Notes: a model not told the origin generated them from the letters alone. Shown: positions 14,148 to 21,970, counted from the first letter of the stretch. The stretch: 24,607 bases of DNA from Thermoleophilia bacterium (GCA_025964455.1 JAOPYU010000272.1:1-24607), one strand, 5' to 3'. Made by a program: numbers and translations.

Positions 14148-16013
14148 ATGGCTGACCTCGATCCCGCGCTGCCCGCCCACCCCGATCCATCCTCGCGCGT
14201 GCGCGCCCGTGCGCGCTCGTGCGCGCGCACGCGTGAACGTGGAGCCGCCCGCCCCGCGCTCCTGGCCACACTCGTCGTGCTGCTCGCCGTCGCCATCGCC
14301 GTGGGTGCTCGATCGCCCCAGCCGGCGTCGGCGGGAACGGTCCGCGCGGCAGCTACCGACGCCACGATCCCCGCCATCGGACAGCGCTGGTTCGCGCTCG
14401 GTGGCAGCGTCCCGTTCGTGCGCTGGCGCTGCGACTTCGGCTGCGGCCTCGGCGGGGGTGTGCGTGGGACGCGGGCCCAAGTCGACACGATGCTGCGCAC
14501 GATGTCGCGCCGCGGCACCCGCGTGGTGCGCTGGTACCTGCTCCCCGACGACGCGTGGCAGATCCGACGCACCGCCGACGGTACGCCCACGTCGCTCGAC
14601 CCCAACGTCCTGGCCGACCTCGACGTGGCGGTGGACCTGGCGGCCAAGCACGACGTTTTCCTGCTGCCGGTCGTGCTGCCGACACCGTCCAGCGTGCCCT
14701 CGACCTGGTACGCGGACGCCGCCCAGTCGCAGGCGCTCGCCACCGTGCTGACGCCCATGTTCCGCCGCTACCGAGCGGAGCGACACGTGCTCGGCTGGGA
14801 GCTCGCGACCGGCGCCGAGTCGTTGGTCGACTCCGGGCTCGCCACCCGGGACCAGGCGCGTGCGAGCGTCGGCGCGCTGGTGGCCGCGATGAAGGGTGCC
14901 GCGCCCGGCAAGCTCGCCACGATCGGGCCGGGCGACGTGTCGCGCATCGATTCGTGGACGGGCCTCGGCGCGGAGCTCTACACCCCGGCGCACATGAGTT
15001 CGATGAGCAACGACGCATGCGCCGCATGCCGCACGGCGGCCGACGTCGCGGCAGCCGAGGGGGCCGACGCCCCGATCGTGATCGGCGCCTTCGATGCCGC
15101 GACTCCTGCGATGGGTGCGGCGCGACTGGGCGCCTACGCACGGCTCGGCTATGCCGGCGCGCTGGGCTGGTCGTGGCGCTCGATCAAGCACCCGGCGCAG
15201 CCGAGCGTGTCGACTCCCTATCCCGACGATGCCATCTGGCGCTTCTACCATTCGAGCTCGATCGCCGGCCCCCGGTCGCGCCCGCGCAACCCATGCACCG
15301 GCCCGGCCGTGCTGGAATTCCGCTGCCCGAACCTCGTCATGAGCCCGCCGCGTGACGTGCGCAAGGGCCGGATCGGGTTCCGCACGATCCTGTACAGCAC
15401 CAACTCGCTCGACAGCCACGGCGCCGGGCCCGCCTCGCTGCGCGGCACGCGCGCGGGTCGCCTGACAATGGTCGCGCGCCAGGTCCTCCATCGCCGCTCG
15501 GGCCCGCCGATCACCATCGACACGGACGCGCGCCTGCTGTTCAAGGCGATCCCCGGGCAGTACCGCTACTGGAAGTGGAACGGTGCCGCGCGGATGGAGC
15601 TCTGGCGCCTCGACTCCACCGGGACCCCGGTGGAGCGGACGGTGGTCGGACCCAAGACGGTGTACTGCCTGCGCGACCTTCGCCGCACCGCGTCGTTCCT
15701 GCCCCGCTCGCCGCGGAGCCGCGTCTTCCCCGCGTGCAGCCAGGACCCCACCGAACGCGTCGTGACGCTCGGCACGTCGGTCGGCTGGAGCGACGTGTAC
15801 CCCGCCACGTACCACGAGAACTGGATCGAGGTCACCGGGCTGCGCGGGTGCTTCGCGTACGTGCACGTCGCCGATCCGACCAATGCCATCTACGAATCCA
15901 ACGAGGACGACAACACCTCGAGGGTCGTGGTGAAGCTGCCGTGGACGGGCTCCAACCGCGGCTGTCCCGGCGCCAAGCCGATCCCGACGACCGGCGTCAA
16001 CGGGAGCTACTGA
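14148..16013 (+). CDS. Secreted two-domain protein: degenerate glycosidase-like barrel fused to degenerate lysyl-oxidase-like domain
   Basis: The 621-residue protein has a basic N-terminus, a signal anchor at about 41-60 and then an exported region. Residues about 75-360 look like a (beta/alpha)8 glycoside hydrolase, but the usual WExxNEP acid/base site reads WELATGA (217-223) and the usual GEF nucleophile site reads GAF with Ala314. The C-terminal part (about 405-610) follows bacterial lysyl-oxidase-like proteins: CLRDLRR, SVGWSDVYP, NWIEVTG and an ESNEDDN tail. The HxHWH copper site reads YRYWK (472-476), so the copper ligands are absent. Both halves therefore look catalytically dead, suggesting binding or structural roles. 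The DUF1996 gene follows after 1 bp, so they probably form one operon. The domain assignments were made by eye; the lysyl-oxidase half is the stronger. Confidence 0.85.
   Translation: MADLDPALPAHPDPSSRVRARARSCARTRERGAARPALLATLVVLLAVAIAVGARSPQPASAGTVRAAATDATIPAIGQRWFALGGSVPFVRWRCDFGCGLGGGVRGTRAQVDTMLRTMSRRGTRVVRWYLLPDDAWQIRRTADGTPTSLDPNVLADLDVAVDLAAKHDVFLLPVVLPTPSSVPSTWYADAAQSQALATVLTPMFRRYRAERHVLGWELATGAESLVDSGLATRDQARASVGALVAAMKGAAPGKLATIGPGDVSRIDSWTGLGAELYTPAHMSSMSNDACAACRTAADVAAAEGADAPIVIGAFDAATPAMGAARLGAYARLGYAGALGWSWRSIKHPAQPSVSTPYPDDAIWRFYHSSSIAGPRSRPRNPCTGPAVLEFRCPNLVMSPPRDVRKGRIGFRTILYSTNSLDSHGAGPASLRGTRAGRLTMVARQVLHRRSGPPITIDTDARLLFKAIPGQYRYWKWNGAARMELWRLDSTGTPVERTVVGPKTVYCLRDLRRTASFLPRSPRSRVFPACSQDPTERVVTLGTSVGWSDVYPATYHENWIEVTGLRGCFAYVHVADPTNAIYESNEDDNTSRVVVKLPWTGSNRGCPGAKPIPTTGVNGSY
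14191..14231 (+). repeat. 10-bp tandem alternating purine-pyrimidine tract
   Basis: About four units of roughly GCGCGCYCGT run through the 5' end of the gene at 14148 and encode Arg/Ala-rich residues just before the signal anchor. The tract contains the perfect palindrome CGTGCGCGCGCACG at 14218-14231. Such GC/GT alternation can adopt Z-DNA and is prone to slippage. Confidence 0.6.
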
Positions 16014-16014
16014 C

Positions 16015-16830
16015 ATGCGTGTCCCTCGATGCTTGGTCGCCACGCTCGGCGTCACGGCGCTGCTCACGGCGTGGGCGCCCGGTACCGCTGCCGCCAACCA
16101 GTTCCGGGTCACGTGTGCGAGCTCACACGTCGCCAACGACGATCCGATCGTGGCGCCCGGTCAGCCCGGCGCAGCGCACCGCCACGAGTTCTTCGGCGCA
16201 CGCTCCACGGATGCGTCGTCCACGACCGCCAGCCTCGAGCGCTCGGCGACCAGCTGCGCGAGCCCGGCTGACACGGCGGCGTACTGGGTGCCGACCCTCG
16301 AGGTGCGCGGCATCCGCCTGCCCGGCACGATGACGGTGTACTACCAGCGTGCTGGCAAGGCGCGGGCAGCGGCGCCGCCACGAGGGCTGCGGATGATCGC
16401 CGGAAACGCGAAGTCCACCGCGGCGCAGCCGCTGTCGGTGACGGGCTGGCAGTGCATCGGGCGCGGGCGCCTCCGCCAATCGGCCGCGGTCCCGGCGTGC
16501 GTGGCCGGCGAGCGGCTGGCCGCGTGGGTGCGATTCCCCGACTGCTGGGACGGACGGCGCCTCGACGCGCCCGACCACCGCTCGCACATGGCCTATGCAC
16601 GCCGCGGTGCGTGTCCGGGCACGCACCCGGTCGAACTGATGCGCGTCGCGACGCTCGTGACGTGGCCCGTGCGCCCGGTCGATCCCGCCACGGTTCGCCT
16701 CGGCGGGAACATGATGGGCCCGACCGGCATGCACGGCGATTTCTGGAACTCGTGGCGTCAGTCGACGCTGCGGCAGCTGCGCTGGGACTGCATCGAGGTC
16801 AGCGCACCCTGCGGCGCGATCACCCGCTGA
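16015..16830 (+). CDS. Secreted DUF1996-domain protein
   Basis: The protein has 271 residues with a signal peptide ending near AAANQF (about residue 26). The body matches DUF1996: FRVTCASSH, DDPIVAPGQPG, HRHEFFG, AYWVPTLEVRG, YYQRAGKA, GLRMIAGNAKS, RFPDCWDGRRLD, DHRSHMAY and HGDFWNSW. Many conserved His residues (HRHEFF, DHRSH, MHGDF) and paired cysteines suggest an extracellular, disulphide-stabilised, perhaps metal-binding fold. The family occurs in fungi and actinobacteria, and its function is not established. ATG 16015 begins 1 bp after the stop of the preceding pseudoenzyme-like gene, indicating co-translation. Its 3' end overlaps the convergent P-loop gene by 11 bp. Confidence 0.92.
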   Translation: MRVPRCLVATLGVTALLTAWAPGTAAANQFRVTCASSHVANDDPIVAPGQPGAAHRHEFFGARSTDASSTTASLERSATSCASPADTAAYWVPTLEVRGIRLPGTMTVYYQRAGKARAAAPPRGLRMIAGNAKSTAAQPLSVTGWQCIGRGRLRQSAAVPACVAGERLAAWVRFPDCWDGRRLDAPDHRSHMAYARRGACPGTHPVELMRVATLVTWPVRPVDPATVRLGGNMMGPTGMHGDFWNSWRQSTLRQLRWDCIEVSAPCGAITR

Positions 16831-17371
16831 CGGCCCCCAGCCGAGCCAGCCACGCCGCGACCTCGCGCGGGGTGTGCAGGCGCACCACCCGGACGGTCGG
16901 ATGCGCCGCGGCGAGCGCCGCGGTGTGCGCGCGACGCGCGGCGTGTTGGCTCCACGCCCATCGGACGGGGTGGCCCGGATCGAGCAGCGCTCGGGGCTGC
17001 TCGCGGTTGCCGTTGTAGAGCTCGGTGCGCAGCACCATCCGGGATGCCGTCCGCCACAGCACGCGTCGCATCACGACGCGCCGAGGCAGGTCGAGCCAGA
17101 CCACGGTGTCGGCACGCTCCCACAGCAGGGTCCCGAGCAGTCGCTGGTACTGGTCCTCGCACACCCACGCGGGATCGTCCGCGAACGCGGTGACGTCCTC
17201 CTCGAAGGAGGGGCGCTTCACCCAGCCGGGGCCGTGGTGCAGCGCGTCGAGCTCGTGGCGCGGGAGCCCGAGGCGTCCGGCGAGCTGGCGGGCGAGCGTC
17301 GTCTTGCCCGCGCCGCTGATGCCGGCGACCAGCACCCGGCGCATGGGCCGGGGATCAGGGCGTGTCGTCAT
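16820..17371 (-). CDS. Small P-loop kinase-like NTPase (adenylate kinase/FlaR-like)
   Basis: The protein has 183 residues, with a Walker A GISGAGKTT at 17-25. ELDALHH (about 40-46) and WVCEDQY follow as in the small adenylate-kinase-like 'topology modulation' (FlaR) group, with a possible Walker B strand VVWLDLP and a basic RRVVMRRVLWR lid region. It probably binds ATP and may phosphorylate a small nucleotide-like substrate; the real substrate is unknown. ATG 17371 lies inside the end of the upstream small membrane-protein gene (17-bp overlap), so the two are coupled. The 3' end overlaps the convergent DUF1996 gene by 11 bp. Confidence 0.85.
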   Translation of the reverse strand: MTTRPDPRPMRRVLVAGISGAGKTTLARQLAGRLGLPRHELDALHHGPGWVKRPSFEEDVTAFADDPAWVCEDQYQRLLGTLLWERADTVVWLDLPRRVVMRRVLWRTASRMVLRTELYNGNREQPRALLDPGHPVRWAWSQHAARRAHTAALAAAHPTVRVVRLHTPREVAAWLARLGAVSG

Positions 17372-17624
17372 CGGGCGTCGCGTGTCCCGCTCGCGCCTCG
17401 GCAGCGTCGGCGCGGCGCCGGAGCTCGTTCTCGGTCGCCCATGCGATGACGAGTGCGACCGGGACGCACTCCATCACGGCGTAGGTGAGCGACTGGCTCC
17501 ACGAGAGCAGCGGGAAGAACGCCTCGTGGAAAGCGAACAGCACCACGAAGGCGATGGGGATGGCCAGGAGCACCCGGTTGCGACCGGACAGCGACTCCCA
17601 GCGTGTCAGCAGGCGTCGACCCAT
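17355..17624 (-). CDS. Small two-helix membrane protein
   Basis: This 89-residue protein has two hydrophobic helices at about 18-40 and 48-66, followed by a charged tail (ENELRRRADAAEARAG). I recognise no family. It is supported as a gene by its overlap with the downstream P-loop kinase gene, its clean end against the divergent aldehyde dehydrogenase gene, and a coding-like hydrophobic pattern. GATCAT ends 6 nt upstream of ATG 17624 and could be a -10 element for a leaderless message. The open frame extends far upstream on this strand, but that part is antisense to the dehydrogenase and is not believed. Confidence 0.65.
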   Translation of the reverse strand: MGRRLLTRWESLSGRNRVLLAIPIAFVVLFAFHEAFFPLLSWSQSLTYAVMECVPVALVIAWATENELRRRADAAEARAGHATPDDDTP

Positions 17625-17656
17625 GGGTGAATGATCGCACGAGCGCCATCGGCGGG

Positions 17657-17662
17657 TAGGCA
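17657..17662 (+). promoter_or_regulatory. Candidate -10 element for the aldehyde dehydrogenase gene
   Basis: TAGGCA ends exactly 7 nt before ATG 17670, nearly identical to TAGGCT-N7-ATG at the arginase gene. The spacing implies a leaderless transcript. The 45-bp spacer to the divergent gene at 17624 would hold both promoters. Confidence 0.42.
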
Positions 17663-17669
17663 CTCCTCG

Positions 17670-19190
17670 ATGGAAACCGCACCCGCACCACCTGCATCGA
17701 CGATCGACGTCACCAACCCAGCCACGGGCGAGGTGGTCGAAGCCGTCGAGCTGTTCCACCCCGACCAGGTACCAGCCGCTGCGGCGCGCGCGCGGGCGGC
17801 GCAGGTCGCGTGGGCTGCTGCGCCGTGGCGCGACCGGGCAGCAGTCATCTCCCGCTTCCATGACCGAATCCTGCGCGACGCGGACCTCGTGATCGAGACG
17901 ATCAGGTCCGAGAGCGGCAAGACCCACCGCGACGCGCTCATGGAGCTGATGACGGTGGCGGGCACCGCCCGGTACTACCTCGCCCATGGACGTCGCCACC
18001 TCGCAGAACACCGGGGCAGCGCCGGCGTGCCGTTCGTCACGAGCGCCCGGACTGCCTGGCGCCCGCACGGGCTGATCGGCCTGATCACGCCGTGGAACTT
18101 CCCGTTCATCCTCGGCGTGGCCGATGCCCTGCCCGCGCTGCTGGCCGGCAACGCGGTCCTGACCAAGCCCTCGGAGCTGACGCCGCGCTCCACGCTGCTC
18201 GCGCGCGAGCTGCTCGTCGACTGTGGCCTCGATCCCGCGCTGTTCCAGCCGCTCGTCGGCTCCGGCGGCGACCTCGGCGCCCCGATCATCGATGCCGTCG
18301 ACTATGTGGGCTTCACGGGTTCCACGGCGGTCGGTCGGATCGTCGCGGAGCGCGCCGCGTCCCGCCTCATTCCCTGTTCGCTCGAGCTCGGCGGCAAGAA
18401 CCCGATGCTCGTACTTCCCGGCGCGCGTGTGCAGGATGCCGTCTCCGGGCTCGTCTCCGGGGCCTTCGTCAACGCCGGCCAGACCTGCATCAGCATCGAG
18501 CGGGCGTACGTCCACGAATCGATCTGGGACGAGTTCGTCGCAGAGGCCCGCTCGCGGGTCGAGCGCCTGGAGGTGGGCTGGTCGCAGGAGTGGGATCCCG
18601 ACCTCGGCTCCCTGTCGAGCGTCACGCAGGCCGAGCGCGTACGGGCCCACGTGCGCGATGCCGTCGACGCCGGAGCCACGCTGCTCGCCGGCACGCCCGA
18701 CGGATCGCATGCGCTCGGCGATGCGTTCGTCACACCTACGCTGCTCACCGACACGACCGAGGCGATGGCGATCCACGCCGAGGAGACCTTCGGTCCGGTG
18801 GTGCGGCTCGAACGGGTGGCCAGCGAGTCCGAGGCGATCGCCAAGGCGAACGCCTCCGACCTGGGCCTCAACGCCTCCGTATGGGCCGGCAGCCGACGCG
18901 CCGCGATGCGCGTCGCGCGCCAGCTCGAGGTGGGGACGGTGAACATCAACTCCACGCTGCTGATCTACGGCTCGTTCAGCGTGCCGATGGGCGGGATCCG
19001 GCGCTCGGGGATCGGTCGGCGGCACGGCGCATCCGGCATCCAGCGCTACTGCAGGCAGCTGTCGATCGTCGGCTCGTTCGGCCGTGGTGGCGGCATCGAC
19101 GGGTTGATCGGCGTGACGAACACGCATGCACGCGCACGGCGCCTCATCGCGCTGCTCCGGCTCTGGCGGCGGATTCCCGGCCTGCGCTGA
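17670..19190 (+). CDS. NAD(P)-dependent aldehyde dehydrogenase with basic C-terminal extension
   Basis: The protein has 506 residues. Catalytic Cys273 lies in FVNAGQTC and the general base Glu239 in LELGGKNP; their 34-residue spacing is the family norm. TPWNFPF, TKPSELTP and the GFTGSTAVG cofactor loop are present, as is EETFGPVV. It oxidises an aldehyde to an acid in the cytoplasm; the subfamily resembles succinate-semialdehyde and fatty-aldehyde dehydrogenases, and substrate cannot be fixed from sequence. The last 35 or so residues after SIVGSFGRG form an extra tail with Arg-rich amphipathic helix character (RARRLIALLRLWRRIPGLR), which could attach it to membranes. ATG 17670 was chosen over an upstream in-frame ATG at 17631 because homology begins near 17700 and a -10-like element precedes it. 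Confidence 0.94.
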   Translation: METAPAPPASTIDVTNPATGEVVEAVELFHPDQVPAAAARARAAQVAWAAAPWRDRAAVISRFHDRILRDADLVIETIRSESGKTHRDALMELMTVAGTARYYLAHGRRHLAEHRGSAGVPFVTSARTAWRPHGLIGLITPWNFPFILGVADALPALLAGNAVLTKPSELTPRSTLLARELLVDCGLDPALFQPLVGSGGDLGAPIIDAVDYVGFTGSTAVGRIVAERAASRLIPCSLELGGKNPMLVLPGARVQDAVSGLVSGAFVNAGQTCISIERAYVHESIWDEFVAEARSRVERLEVGWSQEWDPDLGSLSSVTQAERVRAHVRDAVDAGATLLAGTPDGSHALGDAFVTPTLLTDTTEAMAIHAEETFGPVVRLERVASESEAIAKANASDLGLNASVWAGSRRAAMRVARQLEVGTVNINSTLLIYGSFSVPMGGIRRSGIGRRHGASGIQRYCRQLSIVGSFGRGGGIDGLIGVTNTHARARRLIALLRLWRRIPGLR

Positions 19191-19314
19191 CGCCCTCGGG
19201 CCACGCGACAGCGTGGTCGATGCAGCTCGCCCGCGTGCTCGGACGGCCTGCCTCGCCTTCACGTGATCGAGGGGACTCGAGGCGCTCCGGGCGGGTGCCG
19301 ACACCCAGCTCGCA

Positions 19315-19785
19315 ATGGTGCGGAGCGGACAATCGATCAAGCGAGCCCTGGTGGTAGGCGCGGCCCTGCTGGCGCTGCTCGTGCTGCCGTCGGTGGCGAG
19401 CGCCGCACCCGGCGTGATCACGACCACGCCCGCGATCCGTCAGGCCGCTGCGAACGCCGCAGTCGCGAAGGTCGGCATGCCGTACCTGACCGGCGCGTCC
19501 GGCCCCCGCCGCTTCGACTGCTCGGGCCTCGTCACGTTCGCGTACCGCGTTGCGCGGCACCCCCTGCTTGCACGCACCAGCTACGACCTGTTCCGGCACG
19601 GCAAGCGCATCACGCGCGCCGCGCTGCGACCCGGCGACCTCGTCTGGACGTGGGACCGGTCGCTCGGCCACGTCGGCATGTACATCGGTTCGGGCCGCTA
19701 CGTGCATGCCCCCGGTACCGGCCGCAAGGTGCAGGTGGCGCCGCTGCCGACCGGCCGCGCCTTCGTCGGCGCCGTGCGCCCCTGA
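19315..19785 (+). CDS. Secreted NlpC/P60 cysteine peptidase (peptidoglycan endopeptidase)
   Basis: The protein has 156 residues with a signal peptide (basic SIKR, hydrophobic 11-26, AxA-type end VASAAPG). The rest is a minimal NlpC/P60 domain with no binding module: catalytic Cys69 in RFDCSGLV, His119 in GHVGMYIG and His131 in YVHAPGTG. It should cleave stem-peptide bonds in peptidoglycan outside the cell. ATG 19315 has no evident ribosome site. It stands alone between the aldehyde dehydrogenase (124 bp upstream) and the arginase, whose promoter-like element lies just downstream. Confidence 0.92.
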   Translation: MVRSGQSIKRALVVGAALLALLVLPSVASAAPGVITTTPAIRQAAANAAVAKVGMPYLTGASGPRRFDCSGLVTFAYRVARHPLLARTSYDLFRHGKRITRAALRPGDLVWTWDRSLGHVGMYIGSGRYVHAPGTGRKVQVAPLPTGRAFVGAVRP

Positions 19786-19807
19786 GCGGGACACCGCCCC
19801 GGTCGAC

Positions 19808-19813
19808 TAGGCT
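19808..19813 (+). promoter_or_regulatory. Candidate -10 element of the arginase gene (leaderless layout)
   Basis: TAGGCT matches TANNNT and ends 7 nt before ATG 19821. This places the transcription start at or next to the start codon, as in actinobacterial leaderless genes. No ribosome site is needed or seen. Confidence 0.5.
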
Positions 19814-19820
19814 CCGCGCC

Positions 19821-20720
19821 ATGAAGCGTGTCGGCATCATCGGATTTCCCATGGACCTCGGCGGCAATCGACGTGGTGTCGACATGGGCCCGTCCGCCCT
19901 GCGGCTCACGACGATGACCTCGCGTCTCGTGGAGCTCGGCGTGGACGTCGTGGAGCTCGGCAACGTGCTCGTGCGCACCCGGGGGCTGGTCGACAGCGGC
20001 TCCACCGATGCGCACTTCCTCGACGAGATCCTGCGGGCCTGCGACGCCGCGGCGCAGATGACGGTCGATGCGATCGAGCGTGACTGCGTCCCGATGCTGC
20101 TCGGTGGCGACCACTCCGTCGCGATCGGCTCCCTGCGCGGGATGGCGAGCGTGCACGGTCGCGGCGGCGCGATCTGGATCGACGCCCACGCGGATCTCAA
20201 CACGCCCGCCTCCTCACCGAGCGGCAACGTGCACGGCATGCCGCTCGCCGTGGCGCTCGGACTGTGCGCGGACGATCCGCGATTCGCATCCGACCGCTGG
20301 CCTGCCCAGGCGCTGGACCCCGCTCACACCGTGATCCTCGCCGCGCGCGACCTGGACACCGCCGAGCGCGCCTACCTGAAGTCGGACGGCGCCCCGCGCG
20401 TCTACACGATGCAGGAGATTGACCGGCGCGGCATCGCGCAGGTGGCCGAGGAAGCGCTCGACATCGCGAGCGGCGCCGGCTTCCTGCACATCTCGCTCGA
20501 CCTGGACGCGCTGGATCCGCGCGACGCCCCGGGCGTCGGCACGCCGGTGCGCGGCGGCCTCAACTACCGCGAGGCGCACACCCTGCTCGAGATCCTCGCC
20601 ACGGGGCCGCCCAGCAGCGTCGACGTCGTCGAGGTCAACCCCGTCCTCGACGTGCGCAACCAGACCGCCGAGACCGCCGCCGAGCTCGTCTGCTCGCTGT
20701 TCGGCGCCTCCATCATCTGA
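19821..20720 (+). CDS. rocF: Arginase (ureohydrolase family)
   Basis: The protein has 299 residues, a usual length for arginase. The two-manganese site is intact: His98 in GGDHSVAIGS, then DAHAD at 121-125 (Asp121, His123, Asp125), and SLDLDALDP (Asp227, Asp229). The SGNVHGMPLA segment at 134-143 is the arginase substrate loop rather than the agmatinase version, and EVNPVLD near the end holds the usual glutamate. It should hydrolyse L-arginine to ornithine and urea. No urease or ornithine gene is nearby. The open frame continues upstream of ATG 19821 through the NlpC gene, but homology starts at MKRVGIIGFP. It converges on the MarP-like gene across a hairpin at 20730-20775. Confidence 0.9.
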   Translation: MKRVGIIGFPMDLGGNRRGVDMGPSALRLTTMTSRLVELGVDVVELGNVLVRTRGLVDSGSTDAHFLDEILRACDAAAQMTVDAIERDCVPMLLGGDHSVAIGSLRGMASVHGRGGAIWIDAHADLNTPASSPSGNVHGMPLAVALGLCADDPRFASDRWPAQALDPAHTVILAARDLDTAERAYLKSDGAPRVYTMQEIDRRGIAQVAEEALDIASGAGFLHISLDLDALDPRDAPGVGTPVRGGLNYREAHTLLEILATGPPSSVDVVEVNPVLDVRNQTAETAAELVCSLFGASII

Positions 20721-20729
20721 TCCAGGAAA

Positions 20730-20775
20730 ATCTGGTTACGTTACACCCCGTTTTCCGGGAACAACGTAACCAGAT
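20730..20775. terminator. 13-bp inverted repeat between convergent genes, likely bidirectional terminator
   Basis: ATCTGGTTACGTT (20730-20742) pairs perfectly with 20763-20775. The 20-nt loop can fold as CCCG/CGGG. It sits 9 nt after the arginase stop and immediately abuts the stop of the minus-strand protease gene, the right place to end both transcripts. The core TGGTTACGT is close to TGGTGACGT in the palindrome at 4411-4473, so both may belong to one repeat family. There is no classical U-tract. Confidence 0.6.
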
Positions 20776-21966
20776 CTATCCGGGTGGGAGGGCCTCGCCC
20801 TTCTCGGTGATGAGGTCGGATTCCTCGAGGCAGCCGCCGGTCGAGACGGGGATGCGGCGGGAGCCCTCGGCGATGATCGGGAGCAGGTCGCGGCTCGCGA
20901 CGCCGTAAGCGGCGTCGATGCGCTGGCCGAGGCCCTTCGCGACGATGAGTCCGAGCACGGAGCCATCGAGCGCGACGACGGGTCCGCCGGAGTTGCCCGG
21001 CAGCACGTCGGCACGGAGCGCGAAGATCGGCGCGACCTGCGGCGCGCCGCCGCCGAGCGGCTCGACGTCGAAGCTCGCGACTCGATCGACCCGCGCCGGC
21101 ACGATCTTCTGCTCGCCGCCGAGCGGGTACCCGATGACGGCCGCCGATTCGCCGTGGCGAACACGCGCCACCACCGGGAGAGGTGCAGGTAGCACCTGCG
21201 TGGTACCGGGTGACAACGTCAGGACGGCGACGTCGTTGATCGGGTCGAATGCCGTGACGACAGCCTTCGCCCCCTGGTAGCTCGGGCCGCCGGCGAGGAA
21301 GCTCTGCTTGGATCCCGCCACGACGTGCGCATTGGTGACGACGATGCCGGCGCCTGCCACCCAGCCAGTCCCGGTGACGATGCTGTCGCACGCCGTGCTG
21401 CGCACCTGCAGCACCCGCGAGCGCGCGGCCAGCACGCCTGGCGCGGCCGCTGCCGCGGGATCAGGCACCTCCGCCAGCACGAGCGGCCCATTCACGCTCG
21501 GCGCCAACCCAGAGCGGAGCACGAGCGCACCGAGCGAGCCCTGCGGCGGCACCGCATCGACCAGCGTGCCGAGCGTGGCGGATCCGCGCAGCGCGCGCAT
21601 CGTGGCCGATTCACTCGGGACGATCTCCGCGAGCGCCGCGACGAACCAGCCGAGGCAGACCGCGACCATCACCGCCACGACCGCACCCCCGACGCGGTTC
21701 GCGATCGCGGCGCGCTCGTCGGAGAACAGCTCGTCCACGGCCTCCTCGATGCGGCGGTGCTGGAGGGCGACCGGAATCAGCGCGAGCATGCCACCGATCA
21801 GGTACCCGATCGCCGGGGGCGGCGCCCCGATCGCCGCCGCGAGGGCCGCGACAGGAAGTCCGCCGACGGCGAAGGCACCCGCTGCGACGAGGGACACCGC
21901 CAGGCCCCGGCGCCAGCCCAGGAGGCCGGTACCTGCGAGCAGCAGGAGCAGCAGGAGGTCGACCAA
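20776..21966 (-). CDS. MarP-like membrane-anchored periplasmic serine protease (CvpA + trypsin-like domains)
   Basis: This 396-residue protein is almost the length of mycobacterial MarP (397). Residues 1-115 form a four-helix CvpA-like membrane domain, followed by a chymotrypsin-fold protease with His214 (TNAHVV), Asp245 (NDVAVL) and Ser326 (LPGNSGGP). Cys193 and Cys379 bracket the protease as in MarP, where a disulphide holds the active form. MarP supports acid resistance by processing cell-wall enzymes in the periplasm; the same location is expected here, but the substrate is unknown. The start TTG 21966 follows the ClpS stop by 4 bp with GGTAGG just upstream, so it is the last gene of the regulator-kinase-ClpS operon. 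The secreted RlpA and NlpC/P60 proteins in this window are conceivable targets, purely by inference. Confidence 0.92.
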   Translation of the reverse strand: MVDLLLLLLLAGTGLLGWRRGLAVSLVAAGAFAVGGLPVAALAAAIGAPPPAIGYLIGGMLALIPVALQHRRIEEAVDELFSDERAAIANRVGGAVVAVMVAVCLGWFVAALAEIVPSESATMRALRGSATLGTLVDAVPPQGSLGALVLRSGLAPSVNGPLVLAEVPDPAAAAAPGVLAARSRVLQVRSTACDSIVTGTGWVAGAGIVVTNAHVVAGSKQSFLAGGPSYQGAKAVVTAFDPINDVAVLTLSPGTTQVLPAPLPVVARVRHGESAAVIGYPLGGEQKIVPARVDRVASFDVEPLGGGAPQVAPIFALRADVLPGNSGGPVVALDGSVLGLIVAKGLGQRIDAAYGVASRDLLPIIAEGSRRIPVSTGGCLEESDLITEKGEALPPG

Positions 21967-21970
21967 GCGC

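Noticed and set aside
13879..16136. Long minus-strand open frame opposite the lysyl-oxidase-like and DUF1996 genes
   Set aside because: No family motifs; it reads antisense through clear domains. GC bias keeps the frame open.
17625..19427. Upstream extension of the minus-strand frame of the small membrane protein
   Set aside because: It lies opposite the aldehyde dehydrogenase, which has a full catalytic set. The extension is compositionally biased shadow sequence.
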